Notes: generated by a model not told the origin, from the sequence alone. Shown: positions 44,386-56,174, numbered from the stretch's first letter. The stretch: DNA of 64,000 nt from Janibacter limosus NBRC 16128 (GCF_001570985.1 NZ_BCSS01000014.1:1-64000), one strand, 5' to 3'. Program-made: numbers and translations.

Positions 44386-45417
44386 ATGCGCCCCGGAGCT
44401 CACAACGCCATCACCGATGTCCCAGGAGTACGGGTCGGGCACGCCACCCGTGATCAGACGGGCTGGCTGACCGGCACGACCGTCATCACGCCCCCGGTTG
44501 GGACCACCGGTGGGGTCGACGTACGCGGCGGCGGCCCCGGGACCCGCGAGACCGATCTGCTCGACCCGCGCAACGTCGTCGACGCGGTCGACGCGATCGT
44601 GCTGTCGGGGGGCAGTGCCTTCGGCCTGTCGACCGCGGACGGCGTGATGTCGGCGCTGGCGGACGAAGGGAGGGGCTGGCCCGTGGGTGGACCCGGCCAG
44701 ATCGTGCCGATCGTGCCGGCGGCGATCCTCTTCGACCTGGGTCGCGGTGGCTCCTGGCGACACCACCCCGGACCCGACGAGGGCCGGGCTGCGTACCTCG
44801 CCGCCAGCGACGGCCCGGTGGACGAAGGGAGTGTCGGCGCCGGCACCGGAGCCCGCGCCGGTGGTCTGCGGGGCGGCATCGGGACGGCCAGTCTCGTGCT
44901 CGACTCGGGAGTGACCGTCGGGGCGATCGTGGTGGTCAATGCCGTCGGCTCTCCCATGGGACCTGATGGTCGACTGCTCGGCGAGCGCCTGATGGCCCCC
45001 GGTGAGGCCGACGTCCCGGTGCCGGATCCCGTTGCGGTGCAAGCGCACTGGCAGCGCCAGGCGGACGAGGCGCGGGCCCTGCAGGCGGGGACCGCCACCA
45101 CGTTGGCCGTCGTCGCGACCGACGCGTCCCTCGACAAGGCCGGCTGCGCGACGCTCGCGGGCGTGGCCCACGACGGCTTCGCGCGGGCACTGTCCCCGGT
45201 ACACACGGCCTTCGACGGCGACACCGTCTTCGCCCTGTCGACGGGCGACCGGCCCCGACCCTCCCCCTTCGAGCTCGTGGCCGTGCAGACCGCCGCCGCC
45301 GACTGCGTGACCCGGGCGATCGTGCGGGGGATGCTCGCGGCACGGTCGGTCGACCGCACCCCCGACGGGGGCGCCGCCCTGCCGTCCTACCGGGAGTCGA
45401 TCAGTCGGTCAGGCTGA
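44386..45417 (+). CDS. P1-family N-terminal-nucleophile peptidase/amidase
   Basis: A 343-residue protein of the S58/DmpA family, which includes L-aminopeptidase D-esterase and nylon-oligomer hydrolases (NylC type). It begins with NAITDVPGVRVGHATRDQTGWLTGTTVI, has DAIVLSGGSAFGLSTADGVM, and the autocleavage-region pattern GAGTGARAGGLRGGIGTASLVLDSG. ALPSYRESIS closes it. The precursor probably self-cleaves before a Ser or Thr in the GGIGTAS region to expose the nucleophile. It is divergent from the dipeptidase, so they may act on related peptides. Its last 17 bases overlap the convergent membrane-protein gene. Confidence 0.82.
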   Translation: MRPGAHNAITDVPGVRVGHATRDQTGWLTGTTVITPPVGTTGGVDVRGGGPGTRETDLLDPRNVVDAVDAIVLSGGSAFGLSTADGVMSALADEGRGWPVGGPGQIVPIVPAAILFDLGRGGSWRHHPGPDEGRAAYLAASDGPVDEGSVGAGTGARAGGLRGGIGTASLVLDSGVTVGAIVVVNAVGSPMGPDGRLLGERLMAPGEADVPVPDPVAVQAHWQRQADEARALQAGTATTLAVVATDASLDKAGCATLAGVAHDGFARALSPVHTAFDGDTVFALSTGDRPRPSPFELVAVQTAAADCVTRAIVRGMLAARSVDRTPDGGAALPSYRESISRSG

Positions 45418-46378
45418 GGTCGGGAGGCTGGTCGTGGACGTCGAGGTCGCGGTCCGGTCCGCTCGGGATGTGGTGGGCCAGCTCATGCTTGCAGATCCAA
45501 CCGCACAGCACCATGAGCGGGAAGCAGATGAGGGCGACGCCGGGGTAGTCCTCGCGCATGACCACTCCCGTGTACGCCAGGAGCGCGAGGACCACGGCCC
45601 CGACGAAGCCGCTCGTGCCCTGCCACTGCGCGAGGTCGCTGCGGCTGCTGCGCGTCCGCAGCCAGCGGTGGCGCAGGAGCTGGTGGGCCTCCATGAGGAC
45701 CCAGCCGATCGGGAGCAGGAGCATCGGTAGCAGGCCCCACATGGCGTCGACGCGGTCCTGCAGCTCGACGAGCACGACCACCACCACGAGGGACAGCGGC
45801 AGCCACCCGTAGAGGCAGGTCAACGCCGTCAGGCGCAGCAGGCGAAGGGGGCGGGACCACGGGCCGGTCGGCACCGCGGCCGGGACGTCCGTGCCCGCCT
45901 CGCGTCGACGCAGTGCCGCCGAGCGCAGCTCCTGCTCGGTCATCGCGGTGGTGGCCACCTCGTCGTCGCCCTCCGACGCTGACCGCTGGTGCTCGACCGC
46001 CCTCTCGCGGGCGCGGGTGTCGGCGGCCACCTGCTCGACGAAGCGCTGCCGCTCGGGCGGTGGTGACCACCGGTCGATCCGCAGCTCGTTGCCGAGGACG
46101 TCGACGTGGACGTGCTCGTCCTTGAGCTCGCGCCAGGCCGACCTCGTCATCGAGCCGATCACCGTCACTGCGCACAGGACGAACCAGACGGCGAATGTCG
46201 GCCAGTGGGTGTCCGGATCCGTCTGCCCCTCGATGGGCATCCGGGTGAGCATCATGAGCGCGAAGGCGAGCACGACCATGAGGCCCAGCGTCATGGCCAG
46301 CCCAGCGCCCTGCACGAGCCACCAACCGACACCGATCTGCTTCGGTGCGGCGATCGGGGCGGGCTGGTGGTGGTCCAC
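45401..46378 (-). CDS. Six-helix membrane protein of unknown function
   Basis: A 325-residue protein with two N-terminal helices (LAMTLGLMVVLAFALMML; FAVWFVLCAVTVIG), a cytoplasmic loop of about 130 charged residues (VDVLGNELRIDRWSPPPERQRFVEQVAADTRARERAVEHQRS), and four more helices. WICKHELAHHIPSGPDRD in the C-terminal region has HELAHH, which looks like a metalloprotease-like HExxH variant (HELAH), but it lies after the last helix and there is no supporting motif. The GTG start at 46378 lies behind GGGAG. It lies 11 bp downstream of guaB on the same strand, probably in its operon. I do not recognise a family. Confidence 0.65.
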   Translation of the reverse strand: MDHHQPAPIAAPKQIGVGWWLVQGAGLAMTLGLMVVLAFALMMLTRMPIEGQTDPDTHWPTFAVWFVLCAVTVIGSMTRSAWRELKDEHVHVDVLGNELRIDRWSPPPERQRFVEQVAADTRARERAVEHQRSASEGDDEVATTAMTEQELRSAALRRREAGTDVPAAVPTGPWSRPLRLLRLTALTCLYGWLPLSLVVVVVLVELQDRVDAMWGLLPMLLLPIGWVLMEAHQLLRHRWLRTRSSRSDLAQWQGTSGFVGAVVLALLAYTGVVMREDYPGVALICFPLMVLCGWICKHELAHHIPSGPDRDLDVHDQPPDLSLTD

Positions 46379-46389
46379 CCGTGCTCCCG

Positions 46390-48412
<2,023 letters not shown>

Positions 48413-48431
48413 GCCGACCCCCTTCGCGACC

Positions 48432-48437
48432 TAGGCT
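48432..48437 (+). promoter_or_regulatory. -10 box of a leaderless promoter (S4 protein)
   Basis: TAGGCT, 6 bases, GTG at 48444. Confidence 0.55.
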
Positions 48438-48443
48438 GGTCGG

Positions 48444-48689
48444 GTGACATCTCCTGAACCGGTCCACATCCGCGACGAGTCCATCCGCCTCGGCCAGCTG
48501 CTCAAGCTCGCCGGGCTCGTGGAGGACGGCGTCATGGCCCGTGAGGTCATCGCAGCCGGTGAGGTGAGCGTCGACGGCGAGCCCGAGACCCGCCGCGGCG
48601 CACAGATCCGCGCCGGCAGCGTCGTCGAGCTCGCCGGCCAGCAGATCACGGTCGTCACCGGAGAGGCCGAGATCGACGTCCCCTGGTGA
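48444..48689 (+). CDS. Small S4 RNA-binding domain protein
   Basis: An 81-residue S4-domain protein. The signature IRLGQLLKLAGLVEDGVMAREVIAAGEVSVDGEPETRRGAQI is the alpha-L RNA-binding fold (YbcJ/YaaA-like class), whose members bind structured RNA or ribosomal particles. Function not assigned. The GTG start is leaderless-type. It is placed 20 bp after whiB3 ends, and the next gene converges. Confidence 0.85.
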   Translation: MTSPEPVHIRDESIRLGQLLKLAGLVEDGVMAREVIAAGEVSVDGEPETRRGAQIRAGSVVELAGQQITVVTGEAEIDVPW

Positions 48690-48701
48690 CGACGCTCCTG
48701 C

Positions 48702-49397
48702 TCAGCCCTCGGTGAGCATCCAGTCGAGCGCCCGGTCGACGTGGATCGCCGTGGTGTCGTGCATCGGCACCGGGCAGTCGTCCTCGTCGATGAGCAGGCC
48801 GATCTCGGTACCGGCCAGGACGACGCACTCGGCGCCCCGGTCGGCCATCCCGCGCATGATCGTGCGCAGTTCACGTCGTGAGGAGTCCTTGATCACGCCG
48901 TGGACGAGCTCCTCGTAGATGATCCGGTCGACCTCGGGGCGCTGGCCCTCCTCCGGCAGGATCACCTCGATCCCCCGCTGCTCGAAGGGAGTCGTGTAGA
49001 AGTCCCCCGCCATCGTCGTCGCCGTGGCGACGAGCCCGACCTTGCGCTGGTGCGAGGCCTCGACCCGGCTCGCGGTCGCCTTGGCGATGTGGAGGAAGGG
49101 GATGTCGACGGACTCCTCGATCCGGTCGGCCACGGCGTGCATCGTGTTGGCGGCCAAGAGGAAGCCCTCGGCTCCCCCGGCCTGCAGCCCCCTGGCCGCC
49201 TCGATGAGGACCTCGGCCATCGCGTCCCAGTCACCGGCGTTCTCGGCGTCGTCGATCGGCTGGAAGTCGACGCTGTGGATGAGCACCCTGGCGCTGTGCA
49301 ACCCGCCGAGGCGCGCGTCGACCCCTTCGTTGAGGCGACGGTAGTACTCCGCCGTCGCAGACCAGCCCATACCGCCGAGGACACCGAGTAGACGCAT
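48702..49397 (-). CDS. Aspartate/glutamate racemase-family protein lacking catalytic residues
   Basis: A 231-residue protein with the fold and blocks of the YgeA/Asp-Glu racemase family: LGVLGGMGWSATAEYYRRLN, GGLHSARVLIHSVDFQPI, GAEGFLLAANTMHAVAD and VVLAGTEIGLLIDEDD. In active members the first site is CTNTMH-like (Thr or Cys) and the second GCTEIGLL (Cys). Here the positions read A82-A83 and A195-G196, so no acid/base thiol remains. It may be an inactive homologue, a binding protein or an enzyme using other residues. ATG 49397 has TATGGT 6 bases upstream. It is divergent from serA. Confidence 0.82.
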   Translation of the reverse strand: MRLLGVLGGMGWSATAEYYRRLNEGVDARLGGLHSARVLIHSVDFQPIDDAENAGDWDAMAEVLIEAARGLQAGGAEGFLLAANTMHAVADRIEESVDIPFLHIAKATASRVEASHQRKVGLVATATTMAGDFYTTPFEQRGIEVILPEEGQRPEVDRIIYEELVHGVIKDSSRRELRTIMRGMADRGAECVVLAGTEIGLLIDEDDCPVPMHDTTAIHVDRALDWMLTEG

Positions 49398-49403
49398 GGG
49401 CCC

Positions 49404-49409
49404 ACCATA
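49404..49409 (-). promoter_or_regulatory. -10 box of a leaderless promoter (racemase homologue)
   Basis: TATGGT on the minus strand, 6 bases before ATG 49397. Confidence 0.5.
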
Positions 49410-49502
49410 GTCAGCGGCCTTGTACCCGTGGGGTTTCAGTTCCGCACAAGGGATCCGGGTTTCGGATGGCGGGCGCGTGCGAGGTCACATCAGGGGCAGG
49501 CA

Positions 49503-49508
49503 TACCCT
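49503..49508 (+). promoter_or_regulatory. -10 box (serA)
   Basis: TACCCT, 7 bases before GTG 49516. Confidence 0.4.
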
Positions 49509-49515
49509 TCAGGGC

Positions 49516-50718
49516 GTGAAGGTCCTGCTGCTCGAAAACATCCATGACGCTGCCCACGAGGCCCTGACTGACGCCGGCTTCGATGTCGAGACCCGCTCCG
49601 GCGCCCTCGACGAGGCCGAGCTGATCGCCGCCCTGGAGGGGGTCGACATGGTCGGCATCCGCTCCAAGACGCACGTGACGCGAGCCGTCCTCGAGGCTCG
49701 CCCAGAGCTGAAGGCCATCGGCGCCTTCTGCATCGGCACCAACCAGATCGACCTCGATGCGGCCGCCCAGGCCGGCACGGTCGTCTTCAACGCTCCCTTC
49801 TCCAACACGCGCAGCGTCGTCGAGCTGGCTCTGGGCGAGATCATCTCGCTGGCCCGCCACCTGACCGACAAGAATGCCGCGCTGCACGCCGGCGTCTGGG
49901 ACAAATCGGCCAAGGGCGCGCACGAGGTGCGCGGCCGCACGCTCGGCATCATCGGCTACGGCAACATCGGCGCCCAGCTGTCCGTGGTCGCCGAGGCCTT
50001 CGGGATGCACGTCTCCTTCTACGACCTCGAGGACAAGCTGCCTCTGGGCAACGCGACCAAGGTCGACACCCTCGACGAGCTGCTCGAGACCTGCGAGACG
50101 ATCACGCTGCACGTCGACGGCCGGGCGGGCAACGCCGGCAACTTCGGCGCCGAGCAGTTCGCCAAGATGCTGCCGCGCAGCCTCTTCCTCAACCTCTCCC
50201 GCGGATTCGTCGTCGACCTCGAGGCCCTGCGCGACAACCTGGTCTCCGGGCACATCGCCGGCGCGGCCGTGGACGTCTTCCCCACCGAGCCCAAGAAGGC
50301 CGGCGACCCCTTCGAGAACTGCCTGCAGGGCATCCCCAATGTCATCCTCACCCCGCACGTCGGGGGCTCCACCGAGGAGGCGCAGCTCGACATCGGGCGC
50401 TATGTCTCCGGCAAGCTGCGCGACTGGGCGAGCACCGGTGCGACGACGATGTCGGTCAACGTCCCGGCCGTCGCCGCTCCTGTCGCCACTGGCGGCACCC
50501 GCATCCTCCACCTGCACAAGAACGTCCCCGGCGTCCTGGCCCGGGTCAACACGATCCTGTCCGAGGGTGACGTCAACATCGACAGCCAGCAGCTGAGCAC
50601 CCGTGGTGAATTCGGCTATGCCGTGACCGACCTCGCGAGCAACCTGCCGGCTGACACCGAGCAGCGCCTGCGCGACCTCGAGGAGACCGTCGAGGTCCGG
50701 GTCATCGTCACGACCTGA
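49516..50718 (+). CDS. serA: D-3-phosphoglycerate dehydrogenase (short, ACT-domain type)
   Basis: First step of serine synthesis. The 400-residue protein is of the E. coli-like length (not the longer ASB-domain form of mycobacteria). It has FCIGTNQIDLDAAAQAG, the catalytic-block FNAPFSNTRSVVELALGEI, the NAD-binding GIIGYGNIGAQLSVVAEAFG, Arg in NLSRGFVVDLEAL, Glu in DVFPTEP, and His in LTPHVGGSTEEAQ. The C-terminal ACT domain (ILHLHKNVPGVLARVNTILSEGDVNI) would bind serine as feedback inhibitor. GTG 49516 is chosen; the longer upstream frame is ignored. Two hairpins follow. Confidence 0.93.
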   Translation: MKVLLLENIHDAAHEALTDAGFDVETRSGALDEAELIAALEGVDMVGIRSKTHVTRAVLEARPELKAIGAFCIGTNQIDLDAAAQAGTVVFNAPFSNTRSVVELALGEIISLARHLTDKNAALHAGVWDKSAKGAHEVRGRTLGIIGYGNIGAQLSVVAEAFGMHVSFYDLEDKLPLGNATKVDTLDELLETCETITLHVDGRAGNAGNFGAEQFAKMLPRSLFLNLSRGFVVDLEALRDNLVSGHIAGAAVDVFPTEPKKAGDPFENCLQGIPNVILTPHVGGSTEEAQLDIGRYVSGKLRDWASTGATTMSVNVPAVAAPVATGGTRILHLHKNVPGVLARVNTILSEGDVNIDSQQLSTRGEFGYAVTDLASNLPADTEQRLRDLEETVEVRVIVTT

Positions 50719-50737
50719 CCCTCCCCCTTCCACGAGT

Positions 50738-50777
50738 AGAGGTGGTGGCGACCGGATAGTCGGTCGCCACCACCTCT
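50738..50777 (+). terminator. serA terminator
   Basis: A 17-bp perfect stem (AGAGGTGGTGGCGACCG and its complement) with a 6-base loop, followed by TTCTC, 20 bp after the serA stop. Confidence 0.8.
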
Positions 50778-50795
50778 TTCTCATGTCAAGCACGA

Positions 50796-50835
50796 CGAAG
50801 GGGGTCACCCACCAGGCGGTGGGTGACCCCCTTCG
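50796..50835. terminator. Bidirectional terminator between serA and groEL
   Basis: An 18-bp stem with a 4-base loop, base CGAAGGGGGTC / GACCCCCTTCG, lying before the groEL end. Confidence 0.85.
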
Positions 50836-50850
50836 GGTCAGATCAGAAGA

Positions 50851-52473
<1,623 letters not shown>

Positions 52474-52565
52474 CTACGAAGGGGGAATGAGCGACGCCCC
52501 GGAGGGACCCGGGAGGGCCCGCACCCGGGGCGTCAGCTGCGTACTGCTGCGAGCGTCAGATCGCT

Positions 52566-52859
52566 TCAGGAAACGATCGCGAGGACGTCGCGCGCGGAGA
52601 GGATCAGGTACTCCGTACCGGCGTGCTTGATCTCGGTGCCGCCGTACTTGGAGTAGACGACGCGGTCACCGACCGCGATGTCCATGGGGACACGCTCGCC
52701 GGCGTCGTTGAAGCGGCCGGGGCCGATCGCAACGACCTCGCCCTCCTGCGGCTTCTCCTTGGCGGTGTCCGGGATGACGAGACCGGACGCGGTGGTCTGC
52801 TCGGCCTCGACGGACTGGACCACGATGCGGTCCTCGAGCGGCTTGATGGAAACCGACAC
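52566..52859 (-). CDS. groES: Co-chaperonin GroES
   Basis: A 97-residue subunit of the heptameric lid. It begins [35 protein letters not shown], with the mobile loop for GroEL binding. [26 protein letters not shown] is the usual end. First gene of the groESL operon, preceded by a promoter overlapped by two CIRCE operators. Confidence 0.97.
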   Translation of the reverse strand: MSVSIKPLEDRIVVQSVEAEQTTASGLVIPDTAKEKPQEGEVVAIGPGRFNDAGERVPMDIAVGDRVVYSKYGGTEIKHAGTEYLILSARDVLAIVS

Positions 52860-52947
52860 GCTGACTCCTTATAAGTGAGGGTCGTGAACTTGAGTTCTTG
52901 GGTGTGCGTGACCGGTCGCCGTCGCGGGGGTCGACCTGTCGTGCATC

Positions 52948-52972
52948 TGGCACTCGCCTTCGGTGAGTGCCA
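52948..52972 (-). promoter_or_regulatory. CIRCE operator 1 (downstream of the -10)
   Basis: TGGCACTC, 9 bases, GAGTGCCA. It lies about 6-30 bases after the -10 box of the groES promoter. Canonical CIRCE is TTAGCACTC-N9-GAGTGCTAA; this copy differs at the arm ends as is usual in actinobacteria. Binding site of HrcA; hrcA is not in the window. Confidence 0.9.
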
Positions 52973-52978
52973 GTGCCA

Positions 52979-53008
52979 AATCTAGGCGGAGCGCTGGCAC
53001 TCGGTCAA
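52979..53008 (-). promoter_or_regulatory. groESL promoter
   Basis: On the minus strand, TTGACC (53003-53008), 18 bases, TAGATT (52979-52984). The -35 lies in the spacer of CIRCE 2, and CIRCE 1 lies just after the -10, so repressor binding at either site should block initiation. Confidence 0.8.
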
Positions 53009-53019
53009 CCCGAGTGCCA
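52995..53019 (-). promoter_or_regulatory. CIRCE operator 2 (over the -35)
   Basis: TGGCACTC, 9 bases (53003-53011), GAGTGCCA. It is only 22 bp from the start of the divergent methyltransferase-like gene, so HrcA might also influence that gene. Confidence 0.9.
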
Positions 53020-53040
53020 ATCCGCAGTCCGTGCGTGACA

Positions 53041-54288
53041 ATGGACGACGTGGACCTGACGACCGTGCGCTGGCTGGCCTCCCCGGAGGGCCATGCCGCG
53101 CTGCACGATCTGCCCGCCTACAGCGAGGCTGACGCCGTCACCCAGGCCACCCGGCTGCGGGGCACCGGCCTCTCCCCCGAGCAGGTCTCCGCCCTCCTGA
53201 CGCAAAAGCGCCTCCAGGGTCGCGCGCAGGACAAGTTCGGCGAGTTCGCCGAGGGCATGCTCTTCACCCCCGACGGGCTCGAGCAGGCCAGTCGGCTCGA
53301 GGTCGCCGCCACCCACGCCGGCCGCTACGCCGCAGCCAGCCTGGCCACGGTCCACGATCTCGGGTGCGGCATCGGATCGGACGCCATGGCGATGAGCGCC
53401 CTCGGCGTCACCGTCCACGGAGTCGACGCCGACCCCCTCACCGCGGCCATCGCGGACGTCAACCTGCGTCCGTGGCCGGACAGCCGGGCCCGCACCGGGG
53501 TGGCTGAGGACTTCGACGCACCCATGGACCCCCTGCACTCCCGCGCCGGGGTGTGGCTCGACCCCGCCCGACGGACTCCGGGCGTCACCGACCGGACGGG
53601 ACGCACCCGTCGCGTCTTCCGCCTCGACGAGATCGCGCCCTCGTGGGACTTCGTCCTCTCCGTCGCACGGGATGTCCCGGCGACGGGCGCCAAGCTGAGC
53701 CCCTCCCTTCCCCACGACATCCCGCCGCTCGGCACAGAGGCACAGTGGACCTCCTGGCAGGGCAGCGTCCTGGAGTGCACCGTCTGGTGGGGGCCCCTCG
53801 TCAAGCAGGCCGGCCGCAGCGCCCGCGTCCTGCGCAAGGGGGCGCCCCCGGTCGAGGTCGACCAGCGCACCTGCGAGGACGACCCGGCAGCGGCCGGCTC
53901 GCTCGAGGGCATCGGGCGGTGGCTCTACGAGGCGGACCGGGCCGTCAACCGTGCCGGACTCATCGGCACGGTGACCTCAGCCGTCTCCGGGATGGAGCTC
54001 GAGGCAGGGCTCGGCTATGTCACGAGCGACTCGGCGCTCGACCTCGGCCACGCGCGTCGCTACGAGGTCCTGGAGGCCATGCCCTTCGCCGTCAAGGGCC
54101 TGCGTGCCTGGCTGCGCGAGCGCAACATCACCGGCCTGACGATCAAGAAGCGGGGCATCCGCCTCGACGAGGACCAGCTGCGCAAGCAGCTGAAGATCGC
54201 CCGCCATGCCGGCAGCGGCGAGAGCGCGACCATCGTCCTCACGCGTGTCGCGGGCGCCCAGACCGTGCTCGTCGTCACGCCGGCCTGA
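53041..54288 (+). CDS. THUMP-like-domain class I methyltransferase
   Basis: A 415-residue protein. An N-terminal helical region of about 90 residues precedes a Rossmann methyltransferase core: the SAM-binding strand ATVHDLGCGIGSDAMAMSALG, the acidic strand end VHGVDADPLTAAIADVNL, and WLDPARRTPG in place of the usual motif IV. The C-terminal 100 residues are the THUMP-like domain (RLDEDQLRKQLKIARHAGSGESATIVLTRVAG). The substrate, probably an RNA, is not known. It has no ribosome-binding site. It is divergent from groES, whose CIRCE 2 lies 22 bp upstream. Confidence 0.85.
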   Translation: MDDVDLTTVRWLASPEGHAALHDLPAYSEADAVTQATRLRGTGLSPEQVSALLTQKRLQGRAQDKFGEFAEGMLFTPDGLEQASRLEVAATHAGRYAAASLATVHDLGCGIGSDAMAMSALGVTVHGVDADPLTAAIADVNLRPWPDSRARTGVAEDFDAPMDPLHSRAGVWLDPARRTPGVTDRTGRTRRVFRLDEIAPSWDFVLSVARDVPATGAKLSPSLPHDIPPLGTEAQWTSWQGSVLECTVWWGPLVKQAGRSARVLRKGAPPVEVDQRTCEDDPAAAGSLEGIGRWLYEADRAVNRAGLIGTVTSAVSGMELEAGLGYVTSDSALDLGHARRYEVLEAMPFAVKGLRAWLRERNITGLTIKKRGIRLDEDQLRKQLKIARHAGSGESATIVLTRVAGAQTVLVVTPA

Positions 54289-54324
54289 CGGGCTGGACCA
54301 CCCCAGCCTCCGACCGACTGGAGG

Positions 54325-54432
54325 TACCTGCGGGTACGACGTGCACCTGCCGCGCCATGCATTCACGGATCCTCGAGAATCCAGGGATCCTGTCGTCCGT
54401 CGGCCGACGACTGCGCGTCGTACCCGCAGGTA
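54325..54432. repeat. 17-bp inverted repeat with a 74-base spacer
   Basis: Arms TACCTGCGGGTACGACG (54325-54341) and its exact complement (54416-54432). The spacer contains two GGATCC sites and a GTCGGCCGAC palindrome. It sits between convergent genes and before a separate terminator, so it is not needed to end transcription. Function unknown. Confidence 0.8.
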
Positions 54433-54468
54433 GCCCTGGGCCCGACTGCTCTGGACTCCCCACGGACA

Positions 54469-54510
54469 CGACGAGGCCCGCAGGAGCTGGTGCTCCTGCG
54501 GGCCTCGTCG
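54469..54510. terminator. Bidirectional terminator
   Basis: A 19-bp perfect stem with loop TGGT, base CGACGAGGCCCGC / GCGGGCCTCGTCG, between the methyltransferase and surface-protein genes. Confidence 0.85.
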
Positions 54511-54532
54511 GTCACGTGGACCGTGCCGTCAC

Positions 54533-56050
54533 TCAGTGGCGGCGGGTCGGTCGCACTGCCGTCCAGCGCGCGGCGAGCAGCAGACCCAGGCCCGCGGTCC
54601 CCGCCAGGAGCAGGAGACCGGAGCCGCCCAGCCCCGATCCCATGGGGCCTCCGTCGGTCTGGACGACGCCGGGCGTCTGCGGCCCGTCGGTCGACGGGGT
54701 CGTGGTCGGCTGGGCCGTCGTGGTGGACGTGCTCGTCGGCGTGCTCGACGTGCTCGTGGTGGTGGACGTGCTCGTCGAGGTGCTGGTCCCTGTGGACGTG
54801 GTCGTCGAGGTGCTGGTCCCGGTCGACGTGGTCGACGTGGTCGTCGAGGTCGCCGCGGTGACCGTCACCGGGGCGGTGTCATCGGCAGAGACCACGGTGA
54901 CGCCGGGGCCCTCGGCGCTCGCCGAGTTGGTGTAGGTCCCCGGGACGTCGGAGACCGTGGCCCGGAAGCTCAGGGTCGCCGTACCGGCCTCGCCACCCTC
55001 CGCGGCCGGCACCTGGTAGGTCCCCGTCCAGGACAGGTCCGAGGTGCCGGTCGGGTCGGCGGTGGTCAGACCTGTGGTGGACCCCGGCACGTAGGCGAAT
55101 CCGTCGGGCAGGGAGTCGGTCACCGAGGTGATGGCCTGCTCGGTGGCACCCGCGTTGGACAAGGTGATCGTGTAGGTCACCTCGGAACCGGCCGGGGCTT
55201 GCGCCTGGTCGACGGTCTTGGTGACCGTCAGGGGCGTGGTGCCGACCGGGGAGAAGAAGGTCAGGCTCGACAGGGTCACCGTCGCTCCCTCGGTGATGTT
55301 GCGGGCCCAGGAGATCGCGATGCCGTTGTCGATCTCCTCATCGCAGCGACAGGTGTTGGGGAGCATCTCCCCCGTGCCGATGGCGCGCCAGACCTCGCCG
55401 TAGTTGGCCTCGATGTAGGCGCTGCCGCCGCTCAGCGGACGGAACCCCTCGACCCGCTCAGGATTGGCCGAGCCAGGCTGGGCCTTGCACACCGGGGAGT
55501 TGCCGTCGAGGACCTGACCCAGACCGCGGTCGCTGTCCTGCAGGTAGCAGTCACCACCGCGGAAGATGACGGCGTCACCAGAGGTGGCGCCACCGGTGAT
55601 CTTGATGTCGGTGCGGTAGGCCGTGGCCCCACCGACATAGGAGTCGACCTGGGTGAGCCTCGCGCCGGTGTTGCCGAGAGCGACCGTGGTGGTGATGGTG
55701 TACGGGTCAGAGCTGGTCCCGGTGCCTGTCCTCCCGCTCTGGGAGACCGCGGTGAAGGGAACGTAGTTGGGCACGGACGTCGCACCGCTGCCTGCAGGGA
55801 GCTCCTGGGGTCCGTACAGGTTGCCGGCGAAGGCCACGAAGGTCCCGCACGCCACGTCGTCGTACCACTCGCCGTCACTATCACCCTGATAGCGCACATC
55901 GCAGTTCAGGGACGGCGAGATGATGATCGAGTTGAGCGGACCACCCGACTCGATCTCCGCCGCGGACGCCGCCGGCGCCAGCGCAAAACCCGTGAACAGG
56001 GCCAAGGCGGCAGCCATGAGCCACCTGAACATCACCACATGTATCCGCAC
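54533..56050 (-). CDS. Secreted DUF11-domain surface protein with Ser/Thr stalk
   Basis: A 505-residue protein. GTG 56050 lies behind GGGGAGA and gives a Sec signal (FRWLMAAALALFTGFALAPAASA) ending near residue 28. A large N-terminal domain of about 240 residues has five cysteines (including NTCRC). A DUF11 repeat follows (about residues 265-400: LTVTKTVDQAQAPAGSEVTYTITLSNAGATEQAITSVTD, VPGTYTNSASAEG). Then there is a stalk of about 50 Ser/Thr residues, a short Gly-rich piece and a single C-terminal helix (GLLLLAGTAGLGLLLAA) followed by RPTRRH. There is no LPxTG motif, so it is probably a membrane-anchored surface protein. The gene has no operon partner. Confidence 0.8.
   Translation of the reverse strand: MRIHVVMFRWLMAAALALFTGFALAPAASAAEIESGGPLNSIIISPSLNCDVRYQGDSDGEWYDDVACGTFVAFAGNLYGPQELPAGSGATSVPNYVPFTAVSQSGRTGTGTSSDPYTITTTVALGNTGARLTQVDSYVGGATAYRTDIKITGGATSGDAVIFRGGDCYLQDSDRGLGQVLDGNSPVCKAQPGSANPERVEGFRPLSGGSAYIEANYGEVWRAIGTGEMLPNTCRCDEEIDNGIAISWARNITEGATVTLSSLTFFSPVGTTPLTVTKTVDQAQAPAGSEVTYTITLSNAGATEQAITSVTDSLPDGFAYVPGSTTGLTTADPTGTSDLSWTGTYQVPAAEGGEAGTATLSFRATVSDVPGTYTNSASAEGPGVTVVSADDTAPVTVTAATSTTTSTTSTGTSTSTTTSTGTSTSTSTSTTTSTSSTPTSTSTTTAQPTTTPSTDGPQTPGVVQTDGGPMGSGLGGSGLLLLAGTAGLGLLLAARWTAVRPTRRH
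54771..54830 (-). repeat. 30-bp tandem repeat coding for the Ser/Thr stalk
   Basis: Two adjacent 30-bp units (54771-54800 and 54801-54830) differ at three or four positions, with a partial third unit beyond. It encodes Thr/Ser-rich stalk residues and could change copy number by slippage. Confidence 0.7.
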
Positions 56051-56168
56051 AGCATCTCCCCAGAAAGTCAGCAATTCGTAAAGAACGTAGCGCTCTTCCG
56101 CTCCAAAGAACAGGTGCTGGGGGATGTGTCGCCGACAGTGACCCAATGGTGACCTGAGATCGCCCGGG

Positions 56169-56174
56169 TAGCCT
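56169..56174 (+). promoter_or_regulatory. -10 box of a leaderless promoter (GH3 lipoprotein)
   Basis: TAGCCT, 6 bases, ATG at 56181. Confidence 0.55.

Noticed and set aside
54715-54865. Short regular repeats that could suggest a CRISPR-like array
   Set aside because: They are in-frame codons of the Ser/Thr stalk of a surface protein, with no constant repeat/spacer layout and no cas genes.
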